This document shows positions 1 to 11,283 of a stretch of DNA of 64,000 nt, piece after piece. How positions within the stretch are numbered: position 1 is the stretch's first letter; each line of letters begins with the position of its first letter. Where the stretch lies: NCBI GenBank assembly GCA_032164295.1, contig JAJHTX010000005.1, positions 2,108,001 to 2,172,000 of the forward strand. The letters are read 5' to 3'. The notes under the pieces are model-generated. The model was given only the letters and a program-made list of their open reading frames with translations, did no database searches and had not been told where the DNA came from. A program made the position numbers and the translations under genes. The stretch comes from Inonotus obliquus (Eukaryota > Basidiomycota > Agaricomycetes > Hymenochaetales > Hymenochaetaceae).

Positions 1-632
1 CTACCCCTCAAAACACTCGCTCCGAGCGCAGGGTCGAAGAAAATATCCGGATCATTGGCAGGATCCTGAGCCTGAACGAGGCCAACCAACTCTGCGTTCC
101 TCGGGGCAGTCTGACAGAAGACTGAGTTCCTCCCCGTCGGAGGGTTCGTGGTGAAGTCCTAAAGAAAATGTGTGTTCAGTGCTGATTTGACTCGGATTCA
201 AGAATTTACATACAGGAGGCGTGTTCTTCTCAACCTGTCGGAATTCGATGGCAAGGCTAATCAAGGTCTCGCTCGTCGCATCGTCAAATTGTTGAGCGGC
301 ATCTAAATGCAATTACCCAGTAAACACTATAGTTCCCCAATAAGAAGACACATACCAATGATATCATCAGCCAGGTCTTGCTGGAGACATTCGCCAGCAG
401 CGCCGAGCAAAGTTCCAGGACCACGTCCTGCAAGAACACCACAGACATCACCAGGGCAAGCCGCGGCAATTCGACTGAGCACTTCCGGATTTTCCTGACC
501 AAAACGGCGTGGATGTAGGTAAACCGGCCTATTGTCCCGCTCAAGCCAACGGTAGCGGCCGAGTGCTTGGTCGGACACAGAGAGCAAAGAGAGCGCGATA
601 GTAACAACGGAAACGAACTGCTTGTTCAACAT
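1..632 (-). CDS. Conserved secreted protein, 3' end cut by window edge
   Basis: Three exons (632-356, 302-214, 158-1) join in frame through GT..AG introns of 53 and 55 bases. The reading frame is still open at base 1, so the C-terminus lies outside the window. The first 25 or so residues form a signal peptide (charged start MLNKQ, then a hydrophobic run ending near DQALG), so the product should be exported. The mature part begins RYRWLERDN and has five or so cysteines (for example CPGDVC) that could form disulphides. I recall similar small secreted proteins of unknown role in mushroom genomes, but I know no biochemical function. No membrane span or catalytic motif is visible. The gene faces away from the next gene, across about 1.1 kb without genes. 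Confidence 0.75.
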
Positions 633-1734
633 GATGACTGTGCCGGCGTCGAATTAACGAATGACAATGAACACTGGATTTTACGCCTTAGTTCGTTTAA
701 TAGTGAACGAGAGGTTGTGCAATGAATGGACTGCGGACACCAGGCCGAGAAACGCGAATGAACGAAATGTTGCAAGAGGAGTGTGGAGGAGAACAAAATG
801 CCGTTCAACGACAAAAAGGAAGTGAAAGAGCAAGAAGGCGGGCGGAAGAAGGGGTAACGGGCAACGAAACGGTGAAGGGGAGTAAGGAAGGGACCGACGG
901 TTCTTTATAGGGTTTACAAGGGTTTACATCGTTACCGGTTCTTGGTTTGCCGAAAATTAGTACAGAGAGAACCCTAGAGAAACATCCGAATCGCATACAG
1001 CATCGGAGGCTATAGCTCTTTGCAGATTCCGCCTGTTGCTAGCCCGACGCCATGTGTTCGGAGAAGGAAGGTTCATAGACGCTGACCTACACAACCATCC
1101 CGAGGTACCTGAGATACAAGGTCCGAGTTGTCAAGGACAGAGAGAGCGACCAAGTGTGAATTCGTGATCGTTGCCTTGAATCACCAAAAATCCATAAAGT
1201 AGATCACCCACTCGGCGGATTGTCGCTCATTTAGGAACAGAACATGCGATCAGAATAATGAGCTGAAGATGACTTCTTGGCCGTAAGTCACAGGAGTCGT
1301 TGAAACCGTCAGCTAGACTGACGACTACCGTACATTATTCTTCGACGACCGATGGTGAGCGTGTACTGAGCGAGGGTTTTGTTGTGAACAACTGACATGG
1401 TCGTCCATAACATCAATTCCAGCCAAGAGATTCCTTTCAGTCACGGGACCGTTCCCTCTACATTATTCGCTCACACGGAATTATTTTCGTCACAACTTGC
1501 TGCGAGAGCGGCGATAGATACAGACAACTCGACGTGAAAAAATACGACAATTCATAATGACAGAAGATTTAAAATACAACGAAAATACAGACTATTTTGG
1601 CATCACCTTCGGCACTTCATCCTAACGTAACAAGCACCATTTCCACCTCCGTCGGGTAGCAACAGCGTCCAGGAACGACTATTCACCAATATCGCGGACA
1701 AGGACACGACCAAAGATTCAGCAATTTTCGGAAA
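633..1734. other. Intergenic stretch, no gene seen
   Basis: About 1.1 kb lies between the start of the secreted-protein gene and the stop of the Ser-rich gene. It should hold the promoter of the former (next to 632) and the 3' untranslated region of the latter. Only short unlinked open frames occur, and I see no RNA gene or repeat. Confidence 0.6.
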
Positions 1735-3489
1735 TCAGGCCCAGCGGGGATCGCCACGTCCCACGACCTTCCTCGAGCCCGGGAACTTGAACTTTACAAA
1801 GGTCTGAGCTCTTGTAAGAAGTGATGGCTTCCGAACAACATCGTGTGTTCGAATGCACACGCCGTATCCTCGATGACTTGAGATGGGATTCGACACTGTC
1901 GACCGACGTTGAGGTTTCTTGACATCCACAAACGTCCAAGTGTCATTTGTTTTCCCTACACCTTCTAAGGGATTATTCTTCCACTCCGCCTGGGCGTGGG
2001 CCAACGCTCGTGTAATGCTTGGAACGGGGGGAAGTGCACTGGGCGTTTCTACGTGAGACTGACGAGCAGACGAAACAATCAAGTGATACGGCGTTGATGA
2101 GGAGCGAACAGGTGATCTTCCTTCCAAGATGATTGGTTCGCCATCATGATTGTCTCCACTACGGATTCTCTTGCACAATGGAATGACGCGTGCCTCAGAA
2201 TCAGGAGCAAGCGCCTCAGCATCCGAAATTAGGCCACCTGAGCGAATGAGCTTCATCTCGTCAAGCATAGTCCATAATGTCTTTGTTCGTGCTTTGGAGA
2301 GACATGGGGATTCAGAAGGAGGACAAAAGGTCTGAACCGCAAGTGGTGTGTGCTCCAGGACTCGGGATGGCAGAGTAACCATGCTACCCAAAGAACTTGA
2401 AGATGGCAGTGAGCCTGGTTTCCGAGGAAGCAAGAATGGTCGAGGAGTCTGCTTCGACGTGGACGCCTCTTCTGTCCGACTAGATCCAGATCCAGATACG
2501 TTCGTGGGTGTACATAGTCCCTCTTCGTCAAGCTGCTTCACTTCAGTCCCGCCAGGACTATGCCGCATCACGATAGTTGGAAGAGAAGGCAAGCTCGGTG
2601 ACTTCTCTTGTTTTACTGATCGAGAGGTACCCGAGTGAACAGTAGCACGTCGCGGACGAGAATGACGGATACCAGTCTCCTGAATACATTCTTCAACCTT
2701 AGGAAGCAAGAAGACTTTACGCGGGCGCGGAGAACACTCCTTCTGTCGACCTTGCTCCCGTGCCTGGCCAACAGAATACCTCCTCTGGATAAACACGCGT
2801 TTAGTCTCAGTACGTTTCTCGGAACCTAATATAGACATTGATGCAACAGAAAACGACTGAGTTGATTGTCGTCGAGAGGGTTCATTCTCTTTGTTCTTGG
2901 GTGACGATGCCCTTGTTGCTCTCGTGACACCGGGCTTTATGTCTTTTCTACTATGACATATCGACGAGGCCTGAATGAAGCGTCCGACTTCGCCGTCAAC
3001 CCCACGATTAGCGACTGACTTGGCAAGCGCAGCAGGGACGTTGGGATTGATTTGGACATGGCGTACGACACTAGTAGATGACCGCGGGATCTTTGAGCTA
3101 CACACAGAAGGCGTAACGAGCGCATTGGTCTCGGTCGCATTAACATTAATTCTGGTTTCAGGGTGGTGGAGTGATGTTGAGCGTCGAGGGATGTGTGTAG
3201 CTTTTCTGCCTGACGTGAGTGAGGCTGCCAGTCGGGTGTTACTGCTGGGCCGCACACCTGTCGGGACGGCGACACATGATGCTCTTCGCGCTAGCTTGGC
3301 ACTGGTCTGAGTGCTAGAAGACTGAGAGCTTCTCTCCCTAGGTTTGATGAAGACGCGAGTGGGTAAATTCCCATAGGCTGACTTGTTTTGCAGCGAAGAA
3401 CCTCGTGCTAAAGAATTCCCATAACGAGATATGTTTTTGCGGTTGTCAGTCGACAAAGACCGTCTTGTTGGCTGATGTAGGCCTGACAT
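1735..3489 (-). CDS. Ser/Thr- and Arg-rich protein of unknown function
   Basis: One uninterrupted frame of 584 codons starts at ATG 3489 and stops at 1735-1737. The protein is basic and rich in Ser, Pro, Thr and Arg, with no signal peptide, membrane span or folded domain I recognise; most of it is probably disordered. A KEN triplet flanked by Asn/Glu (residues 200-202) and several RxxL motifs, such as RRSL near residue 9, resemble anaphase-promoting-complex degrons. Many Ser-Pro and Thr-Pro sites could be kinase targets. A regulatory or cytoskeletal role would fit, but that is inference from composition only. The most structured-looking part is around residues 390-430 (LWTMLDEMKLIRSGG). The gene is divergent from phosphomannose isomerase, with 383 bases between the start codons. 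Confidence 0.7.
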   Translation of the reverse strand: MSGLHQPTRRSLSTDNRKNISRYGNSLARGSSLQNKSAYGNLPTRVFIKPRERSSQSSSTQTSAKLARRASCVAVPTGVRPSSNTRLAASLTSGRKATHIPRRSTSLHHPETRINVNATETNALVTPSVCSSKIPRSSTSVVRHVQINPNVPAALAKSVANRGVDGEVGRFIQASSICHSRKDIKPGVTRATRASSPKNKENEPSRRQSTQSFSVASMSILGSEKRTETKRVFIQRRYSVGQAREQGRQKECSPRPRKVFLLPKVEECIQETGIRHSRPRRATVHSGTSRSVKQEKSPSLPSLPTIVMRHSPGGTEVKQLDEEGLCTPTNVSGSGSSRTEEASTSKQTPRPFLLPRKPGSLPSSSSLGSMVTLPSRVLEHTPLAVQTFCPPSESPCLSKARTKTLWTMLDEMKLIRSGGLISDAEALAPDSEARVIPLCKRIRSGDNHDGEPIILEGRSPVRSSSTPYHLIVSSARQSHVETPSALPPVPSITRALAHAQAEWKNNPLEGVGKTNDTWTFVDVKKPQRRSTVSNPISSHRGYGVCIRTHDVVRKPSLLTRAQTFVKFKFPGSRKVVGRGDPRWA

Positions 3490-3872
3490 GAGAAAAGCTT
3501 TTCCAGAGTTGACTAGTTAGCCGAGATTTATTGAGCAGTGTGTTCTGGAAACGCAGAGTGATGGTGACTGTGGTGACGGTCGCGAGAAAACAGAGACCAG
3601 ACCGAGATGAAAGGCCGCCGGAGGCTGACTAGAGCGATTTTTTGGGCGAGACTAGATTAGTCGTGTCAGACATGGGTAGAAATTGTAGAAATTAGCTGAA
3701 TCGCTCGCGGTGTTCTTGAAGATGGTGGCTGAAAGCAAGTGAACTTGACGGACCAGGATGGGTAATGTTGATCGGCGTAAGCACCAGAGGTACTACTCAT
3801 TTCACCTCCCGTCAGTTTCCTATCCTAGCTTCTCACCTAGTCTTTCACCCATCCCTCCATACACATTCCGCG
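3490..3872. promoter_or_regulatory. Shared divergent promoter region
   Basis: This 383-base gap separates the start codons of the Ser-rich gene (-) and phosphomannose isomerase (+). It must hold both promoters. A pyrimidine-rich, CCTC-containing stretch at about 3800-3865 precedes the isomerase ATG. I see no clear TATA box. Confidence 0.55.
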
Positions 3873-5451
3873 ATGACAACCCCTGTATTTCCAATCGTAC
3901 CTACAACTCAAAAGTATGACTGGGGGAAAGTCGGACTAAACTCAAAGGTCGCGCAGTTCGCTAACGCTGCGCAGGCTCCTGGATTCACCCTTGACGAGAA
4001 TGCGCCTTACGCAGAAGTACGTTCCCTCTCACTTGTAGCGATACAGGTCCTTCAATCGTCTAACAATGGAATGTGCAGTTATGGATGGGCACGCATCCAT
4101 CCTCTCCATCCCGTCTCATAGATGGTACAACGTTAGCAGAACACCTCGCCGCAAACCCTTCACTCATCGGTGACGAAATCATCACAAACTTTCACGCAGA
4201 GGACGGGAACATCCCGTTCTTATTCAAGATCCTCGCTATCGAAAAAGCATTAAGCATACAGACACATCCTGATAAACAAACGGCAGAGAAGTTACATGCT
4301 GAACAGCCCAACCTCTACAAAGGTGCGTTCGTATGCTCTTGGTCTAATGAATAAACTTAAACTGGATTCTGTAGACCCTAATCATAAGCCCGAGATGGCT
4401 ATAGCGCTTACACCATTTACCGCTCTCTGCGGTTTCCTCCCCTTACCTCAAATCGCCACATACATCTCCAGCACACCCGAATTCGCATCCCTCATCCCAG
4501 CTACCATCCTCTCTCAATTCATCTCAATTTCCAACTCCCGTGCACGCCCTACATCCTCTTCAATCTCATCCCTCTCATCTTCAAGTCCAAATCTCAGCCT
4601 AAACGAGAAAAAATCAGCATTAAAGGATTTGTTCTCAGCTTTGATGACTGCTCCTGAAGAGAAGTTCAAAGAAGAGTTGAAGAAGTTAGTTGGGAGGTAC
4701 AATGAAGGGAGAGAGAAACCAGAGGAGAGTGGTGTGAAGGATTTGGTTATTCGTCTTGAAAGCCAGTTTCCAGGAGATATTGGAGTGTTTTGTGCGTTTA
4801 TGCTTAATTATGTTAAGCTTCAACCCGGAGAGGCGATTTTCCTTGGTGCGGGTGAACCTCATGCGTACGTTTCTGGAGGTACGTCCCGCGCATTTTTATC
4901 TTACTAAAATACGACGTAAAGCTCGTTCTCATTCCCTCAATTCAATCCATAACCCCCGTTGCATAGATATCGTCGAAACAATGGCCACATCCGATAACGT
5001 CATCCGAGCAGGTCTAACACCCAAACATCGAGACGTGCCCAACCTCCTCTCAACACTAACCTACACTTCATCCTCATCATCCAAACATACAATCACACCA
5101 AAACCCTTCGGTGCTCCAGTGGACCCTTTTGCAGATACGCAAACTGAATCTCTGTTATATGACCCACCGATTCCGGAGTTTAGTGTTGTTCGTGTTGAGG
5201 CTGAGGGGAATGGGAGGATTAGACATGAAGGGTTACGCGGACCGAGTATTTTCATTGTTACGAGGGGAAGAGGGAGAGTTTGTTGGGAAGGTGAAGGTGG
5301 TGGTAAAGAAGGGGAGGGAGGCGAAGAGTTGAGTGAAGGAAGAGTTTTCTTCGTTGGTGCGAAAACTCCTGTGACGTTCGTCGCAGCAGAGAATTTGGAG
5401 GTGTACAGAGCTTTCGTCGAACCGAAACCACCTTCTTTTCATGATTTCTGA
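3873..5451 (+). CDS. PMI40: Mannose-6-phosphate isomerase (type I)
   Basis: This zinc enzyme interconverts fructose-6-phosphate and mannose-6-phosphate in the cytosol, supplying mannose for GDP-mannose, glycoproteins and the cell wall. Four exons (3873-4016, 4079-4322, 4375-4878, 4967-5451) give 458 residues, close to the usual eukaryotic length. Type I hallmarks are present: YAELWMGTHP, the zinc-ligand region SIQTHPDKQ, the Glu in HKPEMAIAL, GEPHAYVSG, and the active-site stretch ATSDNVIRAGLTPKHRD. An earlier in-frame ATG at 3765 exists, but 3873 gives the standard N-terminus (MTTPVFPI) and was chosen. A low-complexity Ser-rich insert lies in the helical domain at about residues 190-210, and a Gly/Glu-rich loop near the C-terminus. 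The gene is convergent with COX4. Confidence 0.97.
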
Positions 5452-5954
5452 TTGTATTCATATTCTTGCTCATGCCCATTACCCCGTGCCTTTATCCATG
5501 CTTGTTGCTCACAGAGACACTCTCATTACTTGATCATAAGAAGACGCAGACGTGTAATAGTAATAGTAAAATATAGAATATGTAGAAATGCCATTGATAT
5601 GATATGAGCAAAGAATTGTAATTTGCTGGTATGTCTGTAGCGATGAAATGCATTCACTTATCATCCATTCTGAACCAGGGTTTCCGTACGGTATTATTGG
5701 AAGTGGTACGTTGACTCTGAGGTTGAGGCACTCTATCCATCCGAGGGAGAATGAACAAAGGAAGAGAAAGGAAGAGAAAACATGGGCCATGCTTCAGATT
5801 AAATCGACTATTGACTACGTAGTCTCGCACAAACGCAGATTTGTTGCATTGGCCAAAGTCTTTGGTGATAGGTCGGACTTCCCATTCCTCGCCTCGCATT
5901 AGAAAAAGAACGGAGAATCAACTCCAATTTATTTCGTCACCCATAGACACTCAT
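5452..5954. other. Convergent 3' intergenic region
   Basis: About 500 bases lie between the stops of phosphomannose isomerase (+) and COX4 (-). The stretch should contain both 3' untranslated regions and polyadenylation sites; an AT-rich patch at about 5545-5585 is a plausible site. No gene is seen. Confidence 0.55.
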
Positions 5955-6658
5955 TTAGTGCGCATGCGCGTCTCCTTCTTCGCCTTGGTAGTCGAGGGTG
6001 TAAACTACAACATTAAACAAAAAGATGAGTTAAACGCTATATAAGGTAGTAGAGAGAAACGTACCAGACCCGCATTCGGTGCAACGATGTCTTGGTCGGG
6101 CAGTAGTAGCAGCGATCCAGACAACTTCATGAGAGTCGGAGGGGGAACCCGTGCATCCAATGAGGCGTTCAGGGAACTATGCATCCAACACGTTCACGTA
6201 ACGGAGGGAAATAACAACCGATAAAACGCATAGAAAAAAAGGCATCAGCGATCCTCGTCTCGCATCCCCGTCCACCCAGTCCACGGACAACACAAAAGGA
6301 GACCACCACAGCTGAGAGAACAATTGAAAAAACTCACAAGCGTAGGGACCTTGATAGGGTCTCGCATAGTACCCAACCGACTCGAATCCAAAGGACTCAT
6401 ATCAAACACGTCAATTCCCTCCATCCTACCCAAAAGTTGAAGCCTCTCAAGACCAGTAGCTTGTTGTTCGTCTGTAGGTATAGCATCGGGAGGAGAATTG
6501 TCTGGACCGTAAAGTTGGGGAGTAGGGACGACAGGATGGTGTTCGTCTCCGTGTGCACCTGCGAGAGAACGTGGTGTGGTGCCGAATGCGCGTACTGCGA
6601 AGGTACGAGATGGGAGAGAGCGTGCGAGAGGACGGAGGAGGGCGACTGCGCGGTGCAT
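5955..6658 (-). CDS. COX4: Cytochrome c oxidase subunit IV (mammalian Vb)
   Basis: This is a nuclear-encoded, zinc-binding matrix-side subunit of respiratory complex IV. Three exons (6658-6338, 6176-6065, 6004-5955) give 160 residues. The N-terminus (MHRAVALLRPLARSLPSRTF) is a typical Arg-rich mitochondrial presequence. The mature part has the family core LERLQLLGRMEGIDVFD, then DPIKVPTL joined by splicing to FPERLIGCTGSPSDSHEVVW, and the zinc-ligand motif RCTECGSVY near the C-terminus. The splice across the 161-base first intron reproduces the family spacing exactly, which supports it. The last intron is 60 bases. The tail ends in GDAHAH. The upstream neighbour, transcribed in the same direction, is a probable fatty-acid racemase. 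Confidence 0.95.
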
Positions 6659-6832
6659 TGTGGTTGAGGAGGATAAGTTGAGTTGAGGATGGATGGATGA
6701 GAGATGTGATGCTTCGGATTGGCACGGAGCGCTTCCTTACTTCGGGGATCGCCGGCTCATTTCCTACTTTTCTCGACTAAAATATACCAAAATTCATACA
6801 GAGAACTAGTACACAGATGATGGTATTCAAAA

Positions 6833-8346
6833 TCATAGCTTCGCCTCGACTCTTCCTACAGCTCCAGAACGAACAAGCGCTCTTAAATCCTCTCCGGAAA
6901 TACCCAATTCTTTCAGAATTTCTCCGGTGTGTTGTCCGGGATACAGAATGCTGAATTCTTGAGCTGAGGTGAGCGGGATTCGAGATAGGAAAGGATGTGG
7001 AGAAGGTATGGGCGAACCAGCCGCTTTGCCAGCTTCTTCTGGCGACAATACAGGGACGCAGCAAGCGTCCGTCCCTACAACACAGTTCAGCGGAAGCCTC
7101 GAGACGAGAATATCTGAGCTGTCCAGCTTACCATGGAAGACCTTGGTCCATTCATCTCTTGTCTTCGTCCTAAAGCCTTGTTCTAGGAAAGTACGAAGTC
7201 GCAGCCATTCCGTTTCATCGGTGCGCATTTCCATAGTTGGCCTCCAGCCTTCCTGTTGTTCCAAATAACTTCGTGGAAGGGCCTCAACAAACTTTTCAAT
7301 GAACTCCTGATAGAACTGCGGTTCAAGGCACCCGACGGACATCCACTTGCCATCCTCGCACGTGTACACATTATAAAACGGGGCACCACCATCAAGCAAT
7401 TTTGTCCCCCTTCCATTCTCTATGACCTCTCCATTCCCAAATGTTGGACTGTTAGGAATGAGATGATGAAGGAGGGGGAAGGATGCAACGTATCGTGCAC
7501 CGGAAACCATATCTGTTTCGATGACTTGGCCTTTTCCTGTTACATGACGGGATTGGAGGGCGAGGAGGACACCGAGTGCGCATGTTAACCCGCCTCCTGC
7601 AAAGTCGGCTAGGAGGTTCAGGGGGAAGGTTGGTTTGTCTTGCCCTGGGAGCATCTGTACAAGGTGAATCCCCATCAGCTCGCCAGCGTGAGTAAGAAAG
7701 TAGCTTGTTCTACCGCGAGGACTCCGCTGAGAGCGAGGTAGTTGATGTCATGACCTATGGTTTCTGATTCAACGCCAGGAATACCTCGAAATTTATGCAA
7801 TAGCCCTGCTCACCTGCCATATCCTTCCATGGACCTTATGGTGTCTTGAATCAGGACAGAAGTAATGAAGTAACCGCACATAAATACCAGTCCAAGTAAA
7901 TCTATGTCAACGTTAGATCGCGAATGACAGCAAAGAAGAAAGCTCACCCATGAAGCCTCGCATAAATAAGCCTTTTATTTATCCCTGAGTTTTCATTCAA
8001 GAACACATCCGGCCCCAATCCTAGTTTCTCAAGCACTCCAGGTCGGAAAGGATCAATCAACACATCCGCGCGAGAGATGAGTTTGAGTAAGAGTGCTCGA
8101 CCGGCTGGGATCTTTGCATCAACTGCTACGGAGCGCTTTCCGCGACTCAGGACGTCACTAGAGACGGACTGACCAACACGGTCAATGCGAGTTATGGAGG
8201 CGCCGAAGTCGGCGAGGACCATGCCCGCGAACGGACCTGGCGCGAGGCCCGCAAACTGGGACACTACGTTAGTATTTGAGAGCGCGCATATAAGTCTGGG
8301 TAATCACCTCGACAGCATTTATGCCTCGAAGAGGCGCGCTGGGCAT
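6833..8346 (-). CDS. Alpha-methylacyl-CoA racemase / CoA-transferase family III
   Basis: The product belongs to the CaiB/BaiF family and most resembles alpha-methylacyl-CoA racemase, which epimerises 2-methyl-branched fatty acyl-CoAs before beta-oxidation in mitochondria or peroxisomes. Seven exons (8346-8308, 8255-7948, 7901-7888, 7834-7814, 7754-7714, 7654-7132, 7074-6833) give 395 residues. Family signatures in order are [13 protein letters not shown] near the start, the catalytic His in [12 protein letters not shown], the catalytic Asp in [29 protein letters not shown] with the catalytic Glu, and [12 protein letters not shown]. Exons of 14 and 21 bases are needed to build [12 protein letters not shown]. 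The last intron (7131-7075, 57 bases) keeps the frame open if retained. The start is divergent from SELO, 204 bases away. Confidence 0.93.
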
Positions 8347-8550
8347 CGTGTGATGGACGTCTGGAGGGAAAGCATCTGCAGCGTATAGGGAATAAGTGTT
8401 TAGCGGACCGACGAAAGAGAATCACGAGCCGATCGCGTGATGCAACGGTCCACCACCATAATTATATATCCATGGCAAATATTACCGTGTCCCTTGCTCC
8501 CAAACCACCACCACATCTGTATAAAACTGGCATTCAGCACAATCTCCCGT
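8347..8550. promoter_or_regulatory. Shared promoter of racemase and SELO genes
   Basis: Only 204 bases separate the two divergent start codons, so the promoters are probably shared or overlapping. An AT-rich patch with TATATA lies at 8463-8468, about 85 bases before the chosen SELO ATG. A CA/CT-rich leader follows it. Confidence 0.55.
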
Positions 8551-11283
8551 ATGCCACTCTCGAAGCTCCCAATTTCCGCTCTTCCTCTCCCTCCAAAATC
8601 TCACATTCTCACTCACAACCTTACTCCAGACCCCAAGACTGCTCCTTCAGTTCACCAATTTCGGAATGAGGTCCTTATAATGGAGCCGAGCGTACAGCGT
8701 AGAGCACGCTTAGTACACCCCGAAGCACATTTCTCGAGAGTTACTCCCATGAATCTGCCCTTCCCATATCGTATTGCCGCTCCGGAAGATGCGGACATTG
8801 ATGACCAAGCTGCTTTCGTTGAGAAGTGGTTGAGCGAAAGAGAACCATTTGACGAAAGACCTCTTGCACCTGCGAGGGATGCCGACAAGAACAGAGTCCT
8901 CAAGAAATACTCTCGCGATACAAGAGAACTTAAGCTCGAGCTCATCGCGCTTTCGGATTCATGTCTTCGAGACTGTCTACCTCGTCTGGATATCGGAGAT
9001 GCTTTCGTGCAGCTCGGAAAGCCTGCATTGAGCGAAAATGATGAAACCTTGGACGATCCGAGTAGTCAGGTTGCAGCTGAGCAGAATGTTATTCGACAAG
9101 AGCTTGTCGACGTTCTCACCGGTCATTCGGTGCTCATGGCGTCGGACGAGAATGCTGAAACACCATATGCTCCGTGGTCTGTACGTTATAGTGGGCATCA
9201 GTATGTCGAAAGCTAGCTCGACTATTTATTCGTGCTAATGTTCCATCAAGATTTGGCTCATGGGCCGGTCAGCTCGGGGACGGACGGGCAATTTCAATAT
9301 GTGAGGGACTCATCCCTCCAGTGCACTGCCTATTTTAACTTTGCTTTTGAAGTGGAAACATCTCACCCGTCTGATCCTGAATTGACGTATGAGCTCCAGC
9401 TGAAAGGTGCAGGACGTACGCCCTTTTCTCGCGCCGCGGATGGCCTCGCTGTGCTCCGATCCTCAATACGAGAGTACCTTTGTAGTGAAGGTATGATTAC
9501 TCCGCTCTTTGTATCAGGCTATTCGATTCTAATGTCAGTAATACTGGTAGCAATGCACGCTTTGGGTATTCCTACCACACGCGGTCTTGCTTTGGTTCAT
9601 CTTGAGGACCTGCCTGTGATGCGGGAAACTGTTGAAACCGCATGCGTGCTCACTCGAGTAGCCCCATCATTCTTGCGCATCGGCTCTTTTGAGGCATTGA
9701 ACCCTCCGCGAAATATGTTCTTCCTCGGTGGTGGTCAGCAGCCCGCCCATCTCGACGCGCTTCGAATTCTGGGCGAATGGGTTGGCCGACGTGTGCTACG
9801 TCTTGAACTTAAAGAGGGCGAGCCTTGGGGGAAGAAGCTTGTGCTAGAGAGTGCAAGACTAAATGCGGAGATGGTTGCTCGTTGGCAGGTGTATGGATTC
9901 ATGCATGGAGTGATTAATACAGACAAGTGAAGTTGATCAGGAAAATCTCTAAGTGTGTTTGCTGACGAAGACTACTTCCAGCGTTTCCATCATGGGATTG
10001 ACTATCGATTATGGACCATATGCCTTCATGGATATTTTCGACCGTGGTCACATTTGCAATCACTCGGATGACGGAGGGAGATATGCATACAAGGTCAGCT
10101 CCCTTTGAAGCCTGGAACTTGCCCTATCTGATTATTCAACACAGTTCCAACCTACGATGATGTGAGTAAATAAATGTCTCAAAATGTCACAGCCAGATTC
10201 ATGTATGAATCGTGTCAGTATGTACGCGCTCCGTGCTCTCTTGAACTCTCTCGCCCCTCTCATAGGCGCAGAAGAGGAGTTTGGCACAGCTGTCAAAGCC
10301 GGATGGGCTGACGACGTGAGCAAGGAAAAGATTGATGAATGGACGAAGAAGGGTCTCGGGCTCGAAGAAGAGATGAAAGCCTTGACTGAGGGTACTATGG
10401 AAAAGGCACACTGGGCATTATACCGCAAGGTACCTAGAGCTTTCAATCTTCTCCAGATTGTTTGGGATTCTGATTAATCTTTGATGCTAATATAGCGTCT
10501 CGCCCTCAAGCATGGAGACCCAGACGATCCAGACGACCTCATCAGACCTCTCCTAGACATCCTTGAACAACACAAACTAGACTTCCACTCGACCTTCCGA
10601 ATACTCTGTTCCTTCCGTCCTTCGCTCCTGGATTCGGACAAATCAGATGATTTCAAAGCCTTCATAGCGAGTATTGCCGCCAACTCGTACGAAACAAGTC
10701 CTGATAATGCAGACTTTACACGTGATGTACGGAACTGGCTTACGAAGTATGGCGAAAGGGTCAATGGTGAAGCTGCTCTTGGTATCTGGACGTCTTCTCC
10801 AACTCCTAATGGCGCGGATAACATCGAGGCTGAAAGGGAGAATGGTATAGCCGTAAACGGAGTAATAAATGGGAAAGGACAAATCGAAAATAGAGAAGAG
10901 AGTGTTTGGAAAGCTAGAGAAACAGAAATGCGAAAAGTCAACCCTCGATTCGTACTCCGTCAATGGGTCCTTGAAGAAATCATCAAACGCGTACAAGACG
11001 ATCCAAGTTCAGGCAAACGTGCTCTTGCAAAAGTTCACGAGGTCAGTTCCCTTACCTTTTCTTCTTTATCCCATCGCTTTGAAACCCGTATCGCTGATCT
11101 ACTCTATTTACCCGTTTTTTCATCATGAAGATGGCTACACATCCATTCGACTCATGGGGAGCCGAATTCGAACTAGATGACAAACTTGTATCAGAGTTGA
11201 GTGCGGAGGAAAAAGAAGAGAGAAGGTTCTGCGGACTTGGAGCGAAGAGTTTTATTGGGTTCCAGTGTAGTTGTTCGAGTTGA
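8551..11283 (+). CDS. SELO: Selenoprotein O / YdiU-family protein AMPylase
   Basis: SELO proteins have a pseudokinase fold with inverted ATP binding and transfer AMP to Ser/Thr/Tyr of target proteins; the eukaryotic form is mitochondrial and redox-linked. Nine exons (8551-9200, 9251-9300, 9353-9490, 9551-9926, 9982-10093, 10145-10161, 10219-10429, 10496-11041, 11131-11283) give 750 residues. Visible landmarks are LTPDP near the start, [20 protein letters not shown], the lysine in [13 protein letters not shown], and [20 protein letters not shown] with the metal-binding Asn and Asp. The protein ends GFQCSCSS: animal SELO has CSUSS here, so this fungal protein carries Cys in place of selenocysteine. 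An in-frame ATG at 8437 would add 38 residues and could alter targeting. Exon 6 is only 17 bases. Confidence 0.95.
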
